Origin: Thermodesulfobacteriota bacterium
Lineage (GTDB): Bacteria > Desulfobacterota_D > UBA1144 > Nemesobacterales > CSP1-2
Direction of reading: 5' to 3'
DNA length: 64,000 bases
Assembly: GCA_035559815.1 (NCBI GenBank)
Contig: DATMAT010000008.1
Coordinates: forward strand, 1-64,000
A program made the position numbers and the translations under genes. Below the pieces are notes generated by a model. The model saw only the letters and a list, made by a program, of their open reading frames with translations. It was not told where the DNA came from and did not search any database. Of the stretch, positions 45,959 to 55,083 are shown piece by piece. Within the stretch, counting starts at the first letter, position 1, and the number at the start of each line of letters is the position of its first letter.

Positions 45959-46020
45959 GCCGTTCGTGGTGAGCCTGTCGAACCATGAACGGCCTGTCGT
46001 GAGCACTGACGAACGGCTTA
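45959..46020. repeat. TTCGTGGTGAGC repeat unit
   Basis: GCCGTTCGTGGTGAGCCTGT...AACCATGAACGGC (45959-45993) followed by a second GTGAGCACTGACGAACGGC half. It belongs to the CGACTCCGCTCA/GTGAGC repeat family of 5.2 and 14.9 kb. Lies immediately upstream of the VWA ORF. Confidence 0.6.
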
Positions 46021-46041
46021 CTTCGGGAATGCCATGTTTAA

Positions 46042-47673
46042 ATGCCGTTCGCCCTGGGCCCCAAGTGCGTGCCTATTCTCTATTCACCTTCAATCCATTC
46101 AAAATTGCTACCCTCTACGACCTATGCTACCCTAAATTTAGTGGATTCAAGGAAACTCTCCCAAAATATCGAGACCGATTCCTTTGACCGGGCTCTTTTC
46201 GAGGAACTGGTAGCCTCTTCCGAAGAACTTAAAAACCTTATCGAAAGCGGTTCTCATCTCCTGCCCAATTTCCGCTCCTTTGTCCTCGACCTTTTTGCCA
46301 GCTTCTTCAAGTACAACGTCTTACTTCATCCGGAGGACGAGGTGAAAAGGGGCGTGTTGATTGGAAGAAAACTCATCGAGAAAGCCGTTGCCAGCGAGGG
46401 TTATAAGGAATTAAGGGAAGAAACTATACTCGACGGTTTCAAGTCCGCGATTGCCACCCTGACCCTGGGTAAAGAGGTTATTAGATGGGTAAAATCCGAG
46501 GAGGGACCTTCACAGAGTTCTCTCGTTAAAGAGTGGGAGCTGGACAAAGCGGAGGAGGATTATGAAGAGTTAAAGGAGGAGGCTAAAACCTGGGAGGATG
46601 TTGAGAAGGAAAATCCCCTCGATAAGTCAGCGGATAAATCATTTAAAGAAGGAAAGAAAAAGGCTCAACTGGAATTGCGAAAGCAGGAGGGTGAGCTAAA
46701 GGAGCTTCAGGAGGAGCAAAAGAAGAGACTGGAAAATATGGAGATGAAACTCCAGAAACTTACTAAGTCGGCGTTACAGCAGGCTTCGGAAGGTGTAGAC
46801 GAAGCAGAAAGCGAGCTTATGGAATGGGGAGCCTCGATGGGAATACCTCAGGAGAAAACAGCCGGAGAAAAACTTGACCTGGCCGCCAAGTTGCTCAAGA
46901 ACGAAAAATTGAGAAAGCTCTCTCTCATGGTCGGGAGCCTCAAAGAAGAGATGTTGACATCCAGGAGAAAGCTCTGGTCGAAAAGGGGAACAGAGGTTTA
47001 TGACATTGCCATCGGAGACGACATAGGAAGGGTCATTCCCAGCGAGCTTTCTTTCTTGAAACACCGGGTTTTAAGAAGGGATTTTATGAGAAGGTTTCTT
47101 GAAGAGAAGCTCCTTCAGTACTACCTCAGGGAAGAAAGGGGAAGAGGCCCGCTCATCGTCTGTATCGACGGCAGCTCCTCTATGGACGGAAACAAAGAGG
47201 TGTGGTCGAAAGGTGTTTGTTTAACCTTACTGGATATTGCAAAAAGGCAGAGAAGAAAGTTCGTCGTAATTGTGTTTTCTTCAAAAGGCTCGCCTCTCAA
47301 GATTTTCGGCTCCGACGTCAAGGAGGGTTGGGGAATGAAAGAGAATGACATCATCGAGCTAGCCGATTACTTCCCCGGCGGGGGGACGGACTTTGAAGAC
47401 CCGCTGGATAAAGCCCTGGAGTTCCTCAATCAGTCAAAATTCAAGAGGGGCGACATCGTTTTCATAACCGACGGTGAATGTGATGTAAGAGGTGATTGGT
47501 TGGAGACGTTTCTCGGAGAAAAGAAAAGGCTCGACTTTCAAGTGCTTTCGATCCTCATAGACCTGACCGGCCGGGAGTCGCAAGAGTCTCTCAAGAAATT
47601 CAGCGATAAAATAACCGCGATATCGAAGCTAACTTCTAAAGATGCCCGGGATATTTTCTTAAGCTTGGCCTAA
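46042..47673 (+). CDS. VWA-domain protein (ViaA/CoxE-like)
   Basis: Up to 543 residues; the true start is uncertain (ATG 46042, TTG 46105 or GTG 46141), none with a clear ribosome site. The N-terminal and middle parts are helical and highly charged, with a coiled-coil stretch (KKKAQLELRKQEGELKELQE). The C-terminal von Willebrand A domain has the MIDAS motif DGSSSMDG, the second Thr in FPGGGTDFEDPL and ITDGECD. Architecture resembles ViaA, which partners a MoxR-type AAA+ ATPase (RavA), but no such ATPase is in the window. A decayed copy of its 5' part lies at 39237-39356. Confidence 0.82.
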   Translation: MPFALGPKCVPILYSPSIHSKLLPSTTYATLNLVDSRKLSQNIETDSFDRALFEELVASSEELKNLIESGSHLLPNFRSFVLDLFASFFKYNVLLHPEDEVKRGVLIGRKLIEKAVASEGYKELREETILDGFKSAIATLTLGKEVIRWVKSEEGPSQSSLVKEWELDKAEEDYEELKEEAKTWEDVEKENPLDKSADKSFKEGKKKAQLELRKQEGELKELQEEQKKRLENMEMKLQKLTKSALQQASEGVDEAESELMEWGASMGIPQEKTAGEKLDLAAKLLKNEKLRKLSLMVGSLKEEMLTSRRKLWSKRGTEVYDIAIGDDIGRVIPSELSFLKHRVLRRDFMRRFLEEKLLQYYLREERGRGPLIVCIDGSSSMDGNKEVWSKGVCLTLLDIAKRQRRKFVVIVFSSKGSPLKIFGSDVKEGWGMKENDIIELADYFPGGGTDFEDPLDKALEFLNQSKFKRGDIVFITDGECDVRGDWLETFLGEKKRLDFQVLSILIDLTGRESQESLKKFSDKITAISKLTSKDARDIFLSLA

Positions 47674-47679
47674 GAATTC

Positions 47680-47708
47680 TTGACCTCGTAATTAAAAAGA
47701 GTTATAAA
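47680..47708 (+). promoter_or_regulatory. Promoter of alr (predicted leaderless)
   Basis: TTGACC at 47680-47685, 17 bases, TATAAA at 47703-47708. The alr ATG is at 47719, ten bases after the -10 box, with no purine-rich ribosome site between (ATTAAAATCA). Confidence 0.65.
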
Positions 47709-47718
47709 ATTAAAATCA

Positions 47719-48807
47719 ATGAGACCCACCTGGGCAGAAATAGATATCGATGCCTTAAAGTCCAATTTTCTCCAAGTTAAAAGAATAGTGGGCGAGAATG
47801 TCGGGGTTATGTCCATCGTAAAGGCCGATGCCTACGGGCACGGGTCGGTTGAGGTCAGCTTGGCTTTAATTGAATCCGGCTCCGATATGCTCGGGGTGGC
47901 GACGGTGGAAGAGGCCGTTGAGCTAAGAGAGTCCGGCATAAAGTCTCCCATTATTTTACTCGGTGGGGTTCAGCCCTATGAAGCAGAACGGGTGGTCAAA
48001 TACGATTTAACCCCCTCCTTGTTCTCCATTCCCACAGCAAGAGCCATAGATGAATACGCTTATAAAGTAGGGAAGAGGGTGAAGTATCATCTTAAGGTGG
48101 ATACCGGGATGAGCAGGCTCGGCGCCGGGGTTGAGGAAATTCCTCATTTCCTGAGCGAGCTTAGGGGCTTGAACAACCTGGAGATGGAAGGTGTGTTCAC
48201 CCACTTTGCCAATGCGGATAAGGAGGTCGGGGATTTTACGCTAAAACAGATTGCAGTTTTCAGGAATATGCTTTCATTCATCATCCAAGCGGGTTTTTGC
48301 CCGAAATATACGCACTTGGCCAATAGCGCCGGAATCCAAGCTTATCCCCAATCCCACATGAATCTGGTCCGTCCGGGAATAATGCTATACGGTTCCGGGA
48401 AGATAAGCGATTGCGAACTTAAGCCGGCTATGAGGCTTAAAACACAAATAATTCAACTGAAGAGTGTTCCGGCGGGAACCCCGGTTAGCTACGGGGGCAC
48501 TTTCGTGACGGCGAGGCCTGCTGTCATAGCCACACTCCCCGTAGGGTATGCCGATGGGTACATGAGGAGGCTTTCCAATCGGGCCAGGGTTTCAATCAAT
48601 GGCTTCACTGCCCCGGTTGTGGGTACGGTGTGCATGGATTTAATAATGGTTGATGTTACCGAGGTTCCGGGGGTAGAGGTTGGGGGCGATGTAGTTCTAT
48701 TTGGAGATGAAAGGGTTTCGGTCGAAGACGTTGCCAAATGGGCAGATACCATCTCCTACGAGGTCCTCTCCATAACCGGAAAGAGAGTACCTCGTGTTTA
48801 TGTCTGA
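47719..48807 (+). CDS. alr: Alanine racemase
   Basis: 362 residues. PLP enzyme making D-alanine for peptidoglycan. The PLP-lysine motif is VKADAYGHGSVEV. Other blocks are VDTGMSRLGA, HLANSAG, NLVRPGIMLYG, the catalytic Tyr region PVSYGGTF, and VGTVCMDLIMVDVT. Normal length. Confidence 0.96.
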   Translation: MRPTWAEIDIDALKSNFLQVKRIVGENVGVMSIVKADAYGHGSVEVSLALIESGSDMLGVATVEEAVELRESGIKSPIILLGGVQPYEAERVVKYDLTPSLFSIPTARAIDEYAYKVGKRVKYHLKVDTGMSRLGAGVEEIPHFLSELRGLNNLEMEGVFTHFANADKEVGDFTLKQIAVFRNMLSFIIQAGFCPKYTHLANSAGIQAYPQSHMNLVRPGIMLYGSGKISDCELKPAMRLKTQIIQLKSVPAGTPVSYGGTFVTARPAVIATLPVGYADGYMRRLSNRARVSINGFTAPVVGTVCMDLIMVDVTEVPGVEVGGDVVLFGDERVSVEDVAKWADTISYEVLSITGKRVPRVYV

Positions 48808-48812
48808 TGAAT

Positions 48813-48837
48813 AGAGGCCAGTCAGTTGCCTCTTTCT
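48813..48837 (+). terminator. Weak candidate terminator after alr
   Basis: AGAGGC / GCCTCT six-bp stem with a nine-base loop, followed by TTCT, starting five bases after the alr stop. Short stem and poor U-tract, so low confidence. Confidence 0.3.
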
Positions 48838-48883
48838 AAATATTTCCTGGCTTTTTGCACATCCAGAGTTAGGGAAAGATGAC

Positions 48884-50383
48884 ATGCTCAAGACCTCTCC
48901 AATATCTATTGGTTTTTTTCTAATCACCGTCTTCTTTTTTTTGCTCTATAGCCCGGCTATTTCATCCGGAAGAGATGATTTTAGTCTTGGGCCGCTTTTG
49001 AATATTGAAGAAGACGAGTCTCAGGAATCACAAGAAGTAGACCTCCTCGGCCCTTTCATAACCTCAAAAAGGGACAAGGACAGCTCTGAATTCGGCTTAC
49101 GCCCGCTTTTCTATCTTCTTAGAGACAGCGAAAAGGATTCCACCGAGTTTGATTTTCTTTATCCGGTTGCAACCTACGATAGAAGGGAGGGGGACTGGGA
49201 TTTTCAATTTCTCCTCTATTTACTCTCGTATGAATCCGAGAAAAAGCCGAGCGGTTTCCGGGAGACTGAATTTACCCTCTTCCCCCTTATCTTCAGCAAG
49301 AGGGCAGAGGATAGGGATAAGAGCTACTTTGCTCTCTTCCCCATCTATGGAGGGTTAAAGGATAAGTTTGGCCGGGATGAGATTAACTTTTTTCTATTTC
49401 CACTCTTTTTACAAACTAAGAAGGGAGAATTCACCAATAACAGTTTCCTCTGGCCCATATTCGGCTATTACACCGGAGGAGGTCAAGAGGGCTTCAGGCT
49501 CTGGCCCCTTTTTGGATACAGAAAAAGAGAAGGAACGCTTGATGAGAAATTTGCACTCTGGCCTATTTACGTATCGAAAAGGTGGGAGTTCTTTGGAGAG
49601 GAAAGAAGGTCGTTCATGATCTTTCCCTTTTACTCTACCCTGGAGTCCCCGGAGAGAACACAGAGCACTTATCTGTGGCCCCTGTTTAACCGCCTGGTGG
49701 ACGGGGAAAAGGAGATTGAGAGATGGGATACCCCCTGGCCCCTCATCAATTTCACCAGGGGGAAGAAAACCGGGAATAGGGTTTTCCCATTTTATGCCAG
49801 CGAGGAAGACAAGAATAGTGAGGAAGGATTCTTTCTCTGGCCGCTCTACCGATACAGTAACCTGACCCTTGAAGACCACGTGAGAAAGAGAAAGACATTT
49901 CTCCTCTTTCTCTACTCGGATATAAAGGAAGAGCCGACTATGGATGGCGGAAGGGAGGGAAGAAGAATAGATTTCTGGCCGTTATTCAGCTACAAGAGAG
50001 ACGAGAAAGGAAACCGTAGTTTTCACTTCCTTTCACTCCTCGAGCCTTTTTTCTCCAACAACAAGGGCATCGAAAGAAACTATGCTCCGTTATGGAGACT
50101 ATTCGAATGGAATAAATACGAGGACGGCAGGAGCGTTTCATCTTTTCTGTGGAATACTTATAGGATGGAAAAGAGTAAGGATATGACCAAGGTTGACCTG
50201 CGGCCGATAATTCCCATCTTCTCTTATGTAGACTCGGAGGAGAAGTCAAAATTTTATTTTTTAGGCGGTCTTTTCGGCTATAAATCAGACCAACGAAAAA
50301 AAACATTCAAACTATTTTTCATTCCCATTAATATTTCTAAAGATGAGGTGAAAGAAGAGGAGGGAGGATTAAAAAATGAATAG
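48884..50383 (+). CDS. 'LWPLF/LFPLF'-repeat protein, first gene of the Mla operon
   Basis: 499 residues with a signal peptide or anchor (SIGFFLITVFFFLLYSPAISS). The body is about 15 repeats of roughly 25-30 residues, each with an aromatic-Pro core (LGPLL, LRPLFY, LFPLIF, LFPIYG, LFPLFL, LWPIFGY, LWPLFGY, LWPIYV, LWPLFN and so on), separated by charged loops. This looks like a repeated beta-strand or beta-hairpin structure, barrel- or solenoid-like, in the envelope. The stop overlaps the mlaE start by eight bases, so it is translationally coupled to the lipid transporter. A plausible outer-membrane or periplasmic partner; no family function known. Confidence 0.75.
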   Translation: MLKTSPISIGFFLITVFFFLLYSPAISSGRDDFSLGPLLNIEEDESQESQEVDLLGPFITSKRDKDSSEFGLRPLFYLLRDSEKDSTEFDFLYPVATYDRREGDWDFQFLLYLLSYESEKKPSGFRETEFTLFPLIFSKRAEDRDKSYFALFPIYGGLKDKFGRDEINFFLFPLFLQTKKGEFTNNSFLWPIFGYYTGGGQEGFRLWPLFGYRKREGTLDEKFALWPIYVSKRWEFFGEERRSFMIFPFYSTLESPERTQSTYLWPLFNRLVDGEKEIERWDTPWPLINFTRGKKTGNRVFPFYASEEDKNSEEGFFLWPLYRYSNLTLEDHVRKRKTFLLFLYSDIKEEPTMDGGREGRRIDFWPLFSYKRDEKGNRSFHFLSLLEPFFSNNKGIERNYAPLWRLFEWNKYEDGRSVSSFLWNTYRMEKSKDMTKVDLRPIIPIFSYVDSEEKSKFYFLGGLFGYKSDQRKKTFKLFFIPINISKDEVKEEEGGLKNE

Positions 50384-51143
50384 CGTGAACGCATTTTTTC
50401 AAACAACCGGGGAGATCCTTGGGCTTCTAGTAGAGAGCATATACTGGTGCAAGACCGCTATCCGCAATCGAGATAAGGTGTTCAGACAGATGGTGGAAAT
50501 CGGGAATAATACCTTGCCCGTAGCCGCTCTTATTTCGCTATTCATTGGAGGCGTGCTGGCGTTACAATCAGGTCCACAGCTTGCGCAGTTTGGAATCGAG
50601 GAGAATATAGGAGGGATTGTCGGACTCTCTATGGTGAAAGAACTCGGCCCGGTCATGGCATCTATACTCGTCGCCGGACGGGTGGGCTCGGCTATGACTG
50701 CGGAGATAGGCTCAATGAGCGTTTATGAAGAGATAGATGCCCTCAAAACCATGGATATAAACCCGGTAAGGTTTCTGGTCATGCCCAGGTTTCTGGCCAG
50801 CTTCATCGCGCTTCCCTTTCTGGTGATTTACATGGACGTGATAGGATGGTTTGGCGGTGCGGTGGTCTCGTCGGTTAATCCGGATATCCACGTTAGTATG
50901 AGCGTCTATTTTAGGAACCTTTCCGAGCTGGTGGAATTCTCGGACGTGCTCAATGGGTTAGTCAAGGCAATGGTTTTCGGGGTCATAATCTCCATTGTAT
51001 GCTGCTATGTCGGCCTTAAAACAAAGGGAGGGCCTAGAGAGATCGGAACGTCGGTGACAAAAGCGGTAGTATTGTCCTTTATCCTGATTTTGATCTTTGA
51101 TTATTACATCACCAGGCTTTTAATACTACTCAATTTAGATTAG
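50376..51143 (+). CDS. mlaE: MlaE-family lipid ABC transporter permease
   Basis: 255 residues, five to six helices, MlaE/YrbE family. TLPVAALISLFIGGVLALQSGPQLAQFG, VKELGPVMASILVAGRVGSAMTAEIGSMSVYEEIDALKTM and the C-terminal VVLSFILILIFDYYIT. Forms the inner-membrane part of the complex that moves phospholipids between inner and outer membranes. Followed by mlaF after 14 bases. Confidence 0.94.
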   Translation: MNSVNAFFQTTGEILGLLVESIYWCKTAIRNRDKVFRQMVEIGNNTLPVAALISLFIGGVLALQSGPQLAQFGIEENIGGIVGLSMVKELGPVMASILVAGRVGSAMTAEIGSMSVYEEIDALKTMDINPVRFLVMPRFLASFIALPFLVIYMDVIGWFGGAVVSSVNPDIHVSMSVYFRNLSELVEFSDVLNGLVKAMVFGVIISIVCCYVGLKTKGGPREIGTSVTKAVVLSFILILIFDYYITRLLILLNLD

Positions 51144-51157
51144 ACTTTATTCGAATA

Positions 51158-51988
51158 ATGCAAGTAAACACTGAGAATAAAAATCCTAAAGAAGAAAAAT
51201 CTCCGGATACTTTATTTCACCACAACTTAGAAAGTAAACCGGTATCGGTAAAGGTAATAAAACTAAATAAGTCCTTTGGAGACAATCATGTCCTTAGAGA
51301 TTTAAGCCTGGAGATTAAACCGGGTGAAACGCTGGTTATCCTGGGGAAGAGCGGGTCGGGAAAAAGCGTTCTCTTGCGCCATATAATTGGGCTGGAAAAA
51401 CCTGATTCCGGAACGATTTTTATAAACGGAGAGAATATAAACGAGTCAAATTTCAAGAAGAAGCACCGGCTGGCTATGGTATTTCAATCCTCGGCCCTTT
51501 TTAACTCACTTTCGGTCAGGGAAAATGTGGCGCTCTATCTAAAGGAACACGGAGTAGTGAAGGATGAAGACGAGATTACCAGGATAGTAAAAGGTGTACT
51601 TTCCATAGTGGGGCTCGATGAGAAAGAAAATATAATGCCCTCACAGTTAAGCGGCGGGATGAAAAAGAGGGTAGCCATAGCGCGGGCCTTGGCTATGAGT
51701 CCGGAGCTGATTCTTTTTGATGAGCCGACCGCTGAGCTCGACCCAATGATGACTCGAACCATAGGCGATGTAATACTTAATCTAAGAAAATACGTCGAAG
51801 TTACCCAAATAGTGGTCACGCACGATGTTGACCTGGCTTATTACATCGCCGATAGAATAGCGGTGCTGAGCGAAGGAAAGATAGTGGAGACGGGCACTCC
51901 AGAAGATATCAGGAACAGCACCAACCCGGTGGTAAAGGGTTTTATCGACACCCATTTCGAAATGGCAGAAGGAGGTAGAGACAGATGA
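51158..51988 (+). CDS. mlaF: MlaF-family lipid ABC transporter ATPase
   Basis: 276 residues. A ~30-residue charged N-terminal extension, then Walker A LGKSGSGKSVLLR, signature QLSGGMKKRVAIARAL, Walker B LILFDEPTAELDP and switch VVTHDVD. Energises MlaE. Overlaps mlaD by four bases (ATGA). Confidence 0.94.
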   Translation: MQVNTENKNPKEEKSPDTLFHHNLESKPVSVKVIKLNKSFGDNHVLRDLSLEIKPGETLVILGKSGSGKSVLLRHIIGLEKPDSGTIFINGENINESNFKKKHRLAMVFQSSALFNSLSVRENVALYLKEHGVVKDEDEITRIVKGVLSIVGLDEKENIMPSQLSGGMKKRVAIARALAMSPELILFDEPTAELDPMMTRTIGDVILNLRKYVEVTQIVVTHDVDLAYYIADRIAVLSEGKIVETGTPEDIRNSTNPVVKGFIDTHFEMAEGGRDR

Positions 51989-52968
51989 GGACAGAGTTTA
52001 AGGTGGGACTCTTTTTTATCGTGGGCTTATTGATACTACTCGCCGTTTTTGAGTTCATAGGGGAGATCCCGTTCCTGAGGAAGGAATATTCTCTCCGGGC
52101 CTATTTCAAATCTATAGACGAGCTTAAAGAGGGAAATCCGGTAAAGTTTTCCGGTGTTGAAGTAGGGAAGGTCTCTAAGATAAAGATAGGGGATGAGAAG
52201 ATAGAGGTAACTTTCAATGTCAAGAAGGATGTCCCGGTCAAAAAGGACTCGGTTGCCAGCATAAGGCTTACCAGCCTCCTGGGAACAAGTTACATAAACC
52301 TTACCTTCGGCTCTCCGGAAAGCCCTCTTGCCCCTCCGGGAAGCGTGCTTGCCAGCGAAGAACCCGCGGATATAAACGAGATACTGGCCAAAGTACAGTC
52401 CTCTGTGACCTCGATAGAGGCGGCATTCGGTGCATTGGGCGATAATAAAGAAAGAATAAGCAGCATATTGAATGGTCTGGATTCGGTCCTGGGTTCGGCG
52501 GCACGGGGCGAGGGAACTATAGGGAAATTATTGAAAGATGATTCCCTTTATTACGAGGCGAAGGGGGCTCTTTCCAGCATTAATGATGTTGCCGTCTCCA
52601 TAAAAGAGGGAAGAGGCACCCTGGGAAAACTGGTAACGGATGAATCCCTTTATAACGAGACTAAAACAACCATGCAAAACCTGGGTCAACTTGCCAGTAA
52701 GCTGAATAAAGCCGAAGGGACGTTCGGGAAGCTGCTAAACGATGATACCCTTTACGTTCAGGTGTCCGAGGCGGCGACCAACCTTAATTCTATACTGAAG
52801 AAGGTAAACAACGGAGAAGGCACGCTGGGCAAGCTGGTGAGTGACGACTCTCTTTATTTCGACAGTAAGAATGCGGTAAAAAAGCTGGAAAAGTCGGTGG
52901 AAATACAAGAAGACCTAGCACCTCTGAGTACGCTAGGTGCGGCATTCGGAATATTAACCATCTTTTAG
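51985..52968 (+). CDS. mlaD: MlaD-family MCE protein
   Basis: 327 residues. One N-terminal membrane helix (VGLFFIVGLLILLAVFEFIG), an MCE domain (YFKSIDELKEGNPVKFSGVEVGKV, RLTSLLGTSYINLTFG), then an unusual C-terminal tail. The tail has four copies of a G-x-G-T-x-G-K-L-x-x-D-x-S-L-Y unit spaced about 45 residues apart (GEGTIGKLLKDDSLY, GRGTLGKLVTDESLY, AEGTFGKLLNDDTLY, GEGTLGKLVSDDSLY). MCE hexamers form the lipid-carrying ring on MlaFE. The repeat tail is seen in other MCE proteins and may extend the channel. Abuts the ParB-like gene with no gap. Confidence 0.93.
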   Translation: MRTEFKVGLFFIVGLLILLAVFEFIGEIPFLRKEYSLRAYFKSIDELKEGNPVKFSGVEVGKVSKIKIGDEKIEVTFNVKKDVPVKKDSVASIRLTSLLGTSYINLTFGSPESPLAPPGSVLASEEPADINEILAKVQSSVTSIEAAFGALGDNKERISSILNGLDSVLGSAARGEGTIGKLLKDDSLYYEAKGALSSINDVAVSIKEGRGTLGKLVTDESLYNETKTTMQNLGQLASKLNKAEGTFGKLLNDDTLYVQVSEAATNLNSILKKVNNGEGTLGKLVSDDSLYFDSKNAVKKLEKSVEIQEDLAPLSTLGAAFGILTIF

Positions 52969-53934
52969 ATGAAATTTGAGTATGTACCTTTAGCCTTAGT
53001 AGACTTCCAAAACCACTCGTTCTTCGTAGGTCCGGAAAGGGATATCGGCTCACTCGAGGATTCCATCAAAGAGGTCGGACTTATAAACCCTCCGGTTTTG
53101 AGGAGGACGGGGGATAAATATCAAATAATCTCTGGTCGAAGAAGACTCGAAGCCTGTAAAGAGCTTGGATTTAGCCGGGTTTTCTCGAAGACTTATGAGA
53201 CTCACGAAATCTCCGATGAGGACTGCCTGAAGCTGGTATTATACGACAATCAAGAAAGGATAGGTGAATTAGAGAAGGCTGAGCTTCTCCTCAAGTTCAG
53301 GGATATCTGCGGCCTGGATGAAATGGAGCTTACCAAAAGGGTGCTTCCGTATCTGGGGATACCTCCTGCCCGGAGGAGTATTGAAAAATATGTACGCTTG
53401 GGCAAACTGGAGCATGAAATTAAGGACGGCATTTACTCTCAGCGAATTACCCTAGAACAAGCTTTGATATTGAGCGAAACAGCGGGTGCTAATCGAATGG
53501 AGATATTCAGAAGGGTGCTTCTAAGGATGAGGCTCAATACCAATGAAACTCGCGATGTAGTCAAAGAAATTCAGGAGGTGGCATCGAGGGATAAGAGAGG
53601 TGTGGGAAAAATAATAGATGAAATAGAGTCGAAGTGTGGGGGAGGAGAATTAAAAAATGCCTTTAGACGTGAACTCAAGCTGATGCGATATCCGGTGCTG
53701 ACCCAGGCCGAGGAGGAGTTTCGAGACTGCTTAATGGGTCTTGACCTGCCCAAGGAGGTAAATGTTTTCCACGCTCCCTTTTTTGAGGGAAATCACCTTG
53801 AGTTCAGGATTAGAGTGGAGAGCGTAGAGAAATTATCTAGAGTCCTTTCTTATCTTTCTTCAGCACTGGCAAAGGGAGAGATAGATAGGTTGTTGACTAT
53901 TGTAAGAGAAGGTAGCCCTGGCAAGACGGCGTGA
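52969..53934 (+). CDS. ParB-like nuclease-domain protein at the end of the Mla operon
   Basis: 321 residues. N-terminal ParB/Srx-like domain: IGSLEDSIKEVGLINPPVLRR, YQIISGRRRLEACKELG (box II). A helix-turn-helix-like middle follows (ITLEQALILSETAGANRMEIFRRVL) with a C-terminal domain unlike chromosomal ParB. Its ATG follows the mlaD stop directly, so it is part of the lipid transport operon. No parA is adjacent. Could be a transcription factor or a CTP-binding regulator; role unknown. Confidence 0.82.
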   Translation: MKFEYVPLALVDFQNHSFFVGPERDIGSLEDSIKEVGLINPPVLRRTGDKYQIISGRRRLEACKELGFSRVFSKTYETHEISDEDCLKLVLYDNQERIGELEKAELLLKFRDICGLDEMELTKRVLPYLGIPPARRSIEKYVRLGKLEHEIKDGIYSQRITLEQALILSETAGANRMEIFRRVLLRMRLNTNETRDVVKEIQEVASRDKRGVGKIIDEIESKCGGGELKNAFRRELKLMRYPVLTQAEEEFRDCLMGLDLPKEVNVFHAPFFEGNHLEFRIRVESVEKLSRVLSYLSSALAKGEIDRLLTIVREGSPGKTA

Positions 53935-53984
53935 GTTAAAAGTTCCTGGCCAGTATCATTTAAATCTTTACTCTTTACTTTAAG

Positions 53985-54302
53985 TTATCTTCTTCCGATG
54001 CTCCTTAAGTATTCATCGAGGTCATAGGGTGGCTGCCAGTTTTCATCTACATAGACTATCAATTCTTGCCCCGGATAGATTCGGTTCTGGTTGTTAATTA
54101 CATCTGAATTCCATACATAGATTTTGCCCCATTCTCTGGCATTGAGAAGATAATAGCCCGCCAGGAGATGCAGTTCCTCCCCTTTGCCTACTTTGTGCAC
54201 GATTATACGTTTGCCGGTTTCGGGCGCCATCTCCGCTCTAGAGTAAGGCGAAACGAACACTAAAAGCGAGAGTATAAACAGGGTTATTTTTAGAAGCCTC
54301 AT
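53985..54302 (-). CDS. Exported LysM-domain protein
   Basis: 105 residues from the ATG at 54302 (GGGAGG upstream; Met at 54320 is less likely). Signal peptide MRLLKITLFILSLLVFVSPYSRA, then a single LysM domain (HKVGKGEELHLLAGYYLLNAREWGKIYVWNSDVINNQNRIYPGQELIVY). Binds glycan strands such as peptidoglycan. Converges on the ParB-like gene. Confidence 0.85.
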   Translation of the reverse strand: MRLLKITLFILSLLVFVSPYSRAEMAPETGKRIIVHKVGKGEELHLLAGYYLLNAREWGKIYVWNSDVINNQNRIYPGQELIVYVDENWQPPYDLDEYLRSIGRR

Positions 54303-54417
54303 CGGATTGATTCCTCCCATCCTCTTTTTAGAATGTCCTTAATTTTACTCCCTTTTTAGACATTGGTAAATCGCCTGTTGATAGGAGTTGATTTTTCCAT
54401 ATTGATAGTGAAAATAG

Positions 54418-54444
54418 TTGAAAATCTAAGAAAGCTTGTATAGG
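54418..54444 (+). promoter_or_regulatory. Possible promoter of dtd
   Basis: TTGAAA at 54418-54423, 15 bases, TATAGG at 54439-54444; the dtd ATG is eight bases further on without a Shine-Dalgarno. The spacing is short, so confidence is low. Confidence 0.35.
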
Positions 54445-54452
54445 ACAATTAA

Positions 54453-54902
54453 ATGAGAGCCGTTGTTCAAAGGGTCAAGGAAGCGAGGGTAAATGTAGAT
54501 GGCCAGGAAGTAGGAAGGATCGGAAAGGGGCTAGCTATTCTTATCGGCATAGCTAAAGATGATGGGGAAGTGGATGTAGAGTATTTAGTGGATAAAGTAT
54601 CTGGGCTCAGAATCTTCGAAGACGAAGAGGGCAAGATGAATCTCTCGGTCATAGATGTTAAGGGGGAGATATTGGTTGTTTCTCAGTTTACCCTCTACGG
54701 CGACTGCAGAAAGGGAAGGCGCCCTTCATTCGACCAGGCAGCCCGGCCGGAGGTAGCTGAAAAACTATACAATCTCTTTGTGGAAAGGATTAGGGAAAGA
54801 GGCATAAGGGTTGAGGTCGGCAGGTTCCGTGCTCTTATGGATGTTCATCTCATCAACTGGGGACCGGTCACTATTTTGCTAGATAGTGGAAAGTTGTTCT
54901 AG
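54453..54902 (+). CDS. dtd: D-aminoacyl-tRNA deacylase
   Basis: 149 residues. Hydrolyses D-aminoacyl-tRNA (and Gly-tRNAAla) to prevent mis-incorporation. Hallmarks: [13 protein letters not shown] at the N-terminus, the chiral-proofreading loop [18 protein letters not shown] and the Gly-Pro motif [11 protein letters not shown]. Normal length; ends just before the smpB region. Confidence 0.96.
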   Translation: MRAVVQRVKEARVNVDGQEVGRIGKGLAILIGIAKDDGEVDVEYLVDKVSGLRIFEDEEGKMNLSVIDVKGEILVVSQFTLYGDCRKGRRPSFDQAARPEVAEKLYNLFVERIRERGIRVEVGRFRALMDVHLINWGPVTILLDSGKLF

Positions 54903-55048
54903 CCACAGATGACACAGAGATTATAAGGAAAGATTTGAGTCCAAAAAGGGTGAAAGGACGTTCGTCCCTACTCATCCACAGTTTCCTCTATTATTATTAC
55001 CACCATTTGTCTTGGTAAACTTCGATATCTTCCTACGGGCTGGTCGAG

Positions 55049-55077
55049 TTGATTTTGTAGATTTCGATTATTATATT
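55049..55077 (+). promoter_or_regulatory. Promoter of smpB (predicted leaderless)
   Basis: TTGATT at 55049-55054, 17 bases, TATATT at 55072-55077; ATG at 55084. The boxes lie inside the open frame upstream of Met 55084, supporting 55084 rather than 55012 as the start. Confidence 0.5.
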
Positions 55078-55083
55078 AGAGAA

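Noticed and set aside
45966-46187. 73-codon ORF overlapping the start of the VWA gene
   Set aside because: It is out of frame with the VWA protein. Similarity to a frame at 39091-39318 merely reflects the shared DNA duplication.
55012-55083. 24-residue N-terminal extension of SmpB
   Set aside because: The extra residues are foreign to the family and the DNA holds promoter-like boxes directed at ATG 55084.
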